Part shown: positions 14,117 through 15,784 of the stretch, piece by piece
Numbering within the stretch: position 1 is the stretch's first letter
Layout: every line of letters starts with the position of its first letter
Assembly (NCBI GenBank): GCA_903925195.1
Contig: CAIYEO010000038.1
Span: 1-15,784, forward strand
Source of the DNA: an uncultured Candidatus Saccharibacteria bacterium
Lineage (GTDB): Bacteria > Patescibacteria > Saccharimonadia > Saccharimonadales > UBA4665
Direction: 5' to 3'
DNA: 15,784 nt
Made by a program: the position numbers and the translations under genes
Notes under the pieces: generated by a model
Seen by the model: only the letters and a program-made list of their open reading frames with translations
Database searches by the model: none
What the model was told of the DNA's origin: nothing

Positions 14117-14596
14117 TTATTTTTGGTTTTTCATAATAGCAGTAACAACTTGACTGTCACTCTTCAAGTTTTCCCAGAACAATACTTGAGATCGAGCGAC
14201 AAACATTTGATCTTCTGGACCATGTATCTCTTTTCCAAGTTTAATCAAGGAAAGGGAAGACTGAGTTGTTGATGTGCTTTTAGGTTGTACTGCAGCTTGA
14301 CCAGCTTGTAGGTAATAGATGTTAGTCATTTTTACGTAATTACTATTTATTGCTGTAATCTTTCCGAAGTAAGCTTGGCCGTTTGTTAGGAATAGGGCCT
14401 GATATTCGTTAGTCACAATACTATTCATTGGGTTCGGTGTTAGTCTAGTATATCCAAAATAGCCAACCCCTAATACTATTAATAAGCCAACAATTAATGA
14501 TATAGGTAAGCCTAATTTCATTTTTTTCTTTGATTGTTTAGGCGCAGTTTGAGCGCTACTATTTTTTCTAATTGGAACTTGACTTGAATTATCCAT
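14117..14596 (-). CDS. Small single-pass membrane protein, conserved hypothetical
   Basis: 159 residues. A basic, polar N-terminus (1-28, with KQSKKKMK) precedes one membrane helix (about 29-50). An extracytoplasmic domain follows with YQALFLTNGQAYFGKI, NSNYVKMTNIYYLQ, a Gln/Ser/Thr-rich linker, LIKLGKEIHGPEDQMFV and VLFWENL. The pattern reminds me of small hypothetical proteins found in many CPR genomes, but I know no function for them. The beta-strand-rich domain could be a small SH3-like fold; that is speculation. The gene has its own promoter and a GGGGG ribosome site five bases before ATG, and ends at a hairpin terminator. Confidence 0.8.
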   Translation of the reverse strand: MDNSSQVPIRKNSSAQTAPKQSKKKMKLGLPISLIVGLLIVLGVGYFGYTRLTPNPMNSIVTNEYQALFLTNGQAYFGKITAINSNYVKMTNIYYLQAGQAAVQPKSTSTTQSSLSLIKLGKEIHGPEDQMFVARSQVLFWENLKSDSQVVTAIMKNQK

Positions 14597-14625
14597 TAAT
14601 ACCCCCGTTAACTTCTTATGTAACC

Positions 14626-14655
14626 ATTATAGACTATTTGACTTAGGTTAATCAA
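14626..14655 (-). promoter_or_regulatory. Sigma70-like promoter for the small membrane protein
   Basis: On the minus strand: -35 TTGATT (14655-14650), an 18-base spacer, and a perfect -10 TATAAT (14631-14626). The predicted start near 14619 gives a leader of about 23 bases containing the GGGGG ribosome site. Confidence 0.6.
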
Positions 14656-14786
14656 TCGAAAGGGTAGGTTATTTTTACACTGTTTTATAATAATTTAACG
14701 ATACTACTCTAATAAGTTCTAGGTAATCTAAAATAGGTCTTAGTCTACAGATTAAAAACTGTAGCAATTTTGTCATCGTTTTTTGC

Positions 14787-14815
14787 TTGACCATATCTGT
14801 TATAACTGCTAAGAT
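14787..14815 (+). promoter_or_regulatory. Candidate promoter of the 23S rRNA gene
   Basis: -35 TTGACC (5 of 6), a spacer of exactly 17, and -10 TAAGAT (4 of 6), about 190 bases before the mature 23S 5' end. The region from 14656 to 15008 holds no protein gene, no tRNA and no 16S sequence that I can recognise, so the rRNA must be transcribed from here or from read-through. A second, weaker TTGACT lies at 14903. Confidence 0.5.
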
Positions 14816-14822
14816 AGTTGAA

Positions 14823-14875
14823 GTTTGAGTTTAGGCACGAATACAACTAGTTTTGCTTCTAGCATAAACTCAAGC
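14823..14875 (+). other. Stem-loop at the predicted 5' end of the pre-23S transcript
   Basis: GTTTGAGTTTA (14823-14833) pairs with TAAACTCAAGC (14865-14875): 11 pairs including one G:U, with a 31-base loop that contains a further CTAG/CTAG pairing. It begins almost exactly at the start predicted from the -10 at 14810-14815. No T-run follows, so it is not a terminator. A second small hairpin, TTGGT-TAAT-ACCAA (14971-14984), lies nearer the gene. Possible roles are transcript protection or rRNA leader processing. Confidence 0.4.
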
Positions 14876-15008
14876 CTTAGTCATATATTATATGTGTGAA
14901 AATTGACTTCGAGTTTTGTAACTTAAAAATTTGGCTTTAAATTTTAGTAAAAATGACAAACGGCAAAGTGTTGGTTAATACCAATAACTAGTCAATGCAT
15001 AATAACGT

Positions 15009-15784
15009 AAAAAGTTACTCAAGCGCGCACAATGGATGCCTTGACGTAAGATACCGATGAAGGACGTATGGAGCTGCGAAAAGCTTCGGGGAGCTGCTAA
15101 CTAAGCTTTGATCCGAAGATATCCGAATGGAGAAATCCGGTCAGAGTAATGTCTGATCACGCTTAACTGAATACATAGGTTAAGATGAGGTAACCGGGGG
15201 AACTGAAACATCTTAGTACCTCGAGGAATAGAAAGTAAACAACGATTCCGGTAGTAGTGGCGAGCGAATCCGGATGAGCCCAAACCTTTTAGGTTTCCGC
15301 CTAGTAATAGACGGATAAGTTGGTAGACGAATATCTAAAAGGGGTTGTGACATAACAAAAAACCAGTACGGAGTCCTAGATTTTATCTAGTAATCCGTAG
15401 TGGGGGTACGATCTACCATTGTCGTACATAAGGTAAAAAATTAGCGACGCGAGCAGAATCAGTTGGAAAGCTGAGCCAAAGATAGTGAAAGCCTAGTATG
15501 CCAAGTATCGCTAACCTTATATTTGTTTTGTAGAGTAGGTCGGGGCACGTGCAATCCTGACTGAAGCTGGGGGGTCCACCCTCCAAGGCTAAATATATCT
15601 TTCGATCGATAGTGAACAAGTACCGTGAGGGAAAGGCGAAAAGAACCCAGGAATGGGAGTGAAATAGAACCTGAAATTGTGTGCGTACAAGGAGTCGGAG
15701 CCAATTTATTTGGTGACGGCGTGCTTTTTGTAGAACGATCCAGCGAGTTATTTGCTAGTGCAAGCATAAGTCATTTGACGGATG
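15009..15784 (+). rRNA. rrl: 23S ribosomal RNA, 5' portion (runs off the window)
   Basis: Landmarks of domain I follow in order: CACAATGGATGCCTTGACG, CGATGAAGGACGT, TCCGAATGG, GAATACATAGGTTAA, GGGGGAACTGAAACATCT, GTAGTGGCGAGCGAA, CCTCCAAGGCTAAATA, AGTACCGTGAGGGAAAGGCG and GAACCTGAAA. The 5' end is placed by alignment with the E. coli start and may be off by a few bases. Between GAGCCC (15278) and CGGGGCACG (15541) the sequence is roughly 150 bases longer than in E. coli. Part of this is a lengthened helix, AAACCTTTTAG paired with CTAAAAGGGGTT (15284-15294 with 15334-15345). No 16S or spacer tRNA lies upstream; the neighbour is a divergent protein gene. Confidence 0.95.

Noticed and set aside
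15284..15345. Extra length in 23S rRNA considered as an intron or inserted element.
   Set aside because: The extra sequence sits in a naturally variable region of domain I and folds as a longer helix; no intron core or homing-endonuclease frame is visible.
15101..15767. Open frames on the minus strand within 23S rRNA.
   Set aside because: They lie wholly inside conserved rRNA sequence and are not real genes.

Overview
The window looks like chromosomal DNA of a Candidate Phyla Radiation (Patescibacteria) bacterium, possibly Saccharibacteria. This is inferred from four things. The DNA is AT-rich. UGA is used as an ordinary stop codon, which argues against Gracilibacteria and Absconditabacteria. 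There is a giant Asn/Ser/Thr/Gly-rich fibre protein of a type familiar from CPR genomes. A 23S rRNA gene has no 16S gene in front of it. The lineage assignment is only moderately sure.

Layout. Positions 1-2028 hold a tRNA-Ala, a GlcD/D-lactate-dehydrogenase-like FAD oxidoreductase, and a tRNA-Leu/tRNA-Val pair behind a good sigma70-like promoter. Positions 2114-7923 hold a compact, overlapping gene cluster with divergent versions of F-type ATPase subunits in the order [c-hairpin fusion]-b-delta-alpha-gamma-beta-epsilon. Positions 8058-13634 encode an 1858-residue membrane-anchored surface fibre with its own promoter. Two minus-strand genes follow: a stand-alone response-regulator receiver domain and a small membrane-anchored protein. 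The window ends inside the 5' quarter of a 23S rRNA gene.

The standout is the F1-like cluster. The hydrolytic core is preserved: both P-loops, the beta GER and Walker B motifs, and the alpha arginine finger. The peripheral stalk (b-like, delta-like) is also present. No subunit a and no normal subunit c are encoded here. The position of c is taken instead by a 299-residue protein with a signal peptide, an extracytoplasmic beta-rich domain and a C-terminal two-helix hairpin. That hairpin keeps the rotor-docking loop (IGRNP) but has Thr283 exactly where the ion-binding Asp/Glu should be. Epsilon lacks its C-terminal helices, and beta lacks the adenine-stacking Tyr. Together this suggests an F1-like ATPase uncoupled from ion transport, whose rotor ring could carry a crown of extracellular domains. 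It is comparable in concept to the F1-like X0 machines of mycoplasmas. The extracellular domain resembles modules of CPR surface fibres, and a giant fibre gene lies directly downstream, so a surface-directed ATP-driven machine is the working hypothesis. That function is inference; the missing carboxylate and the gene layout are directly visible.
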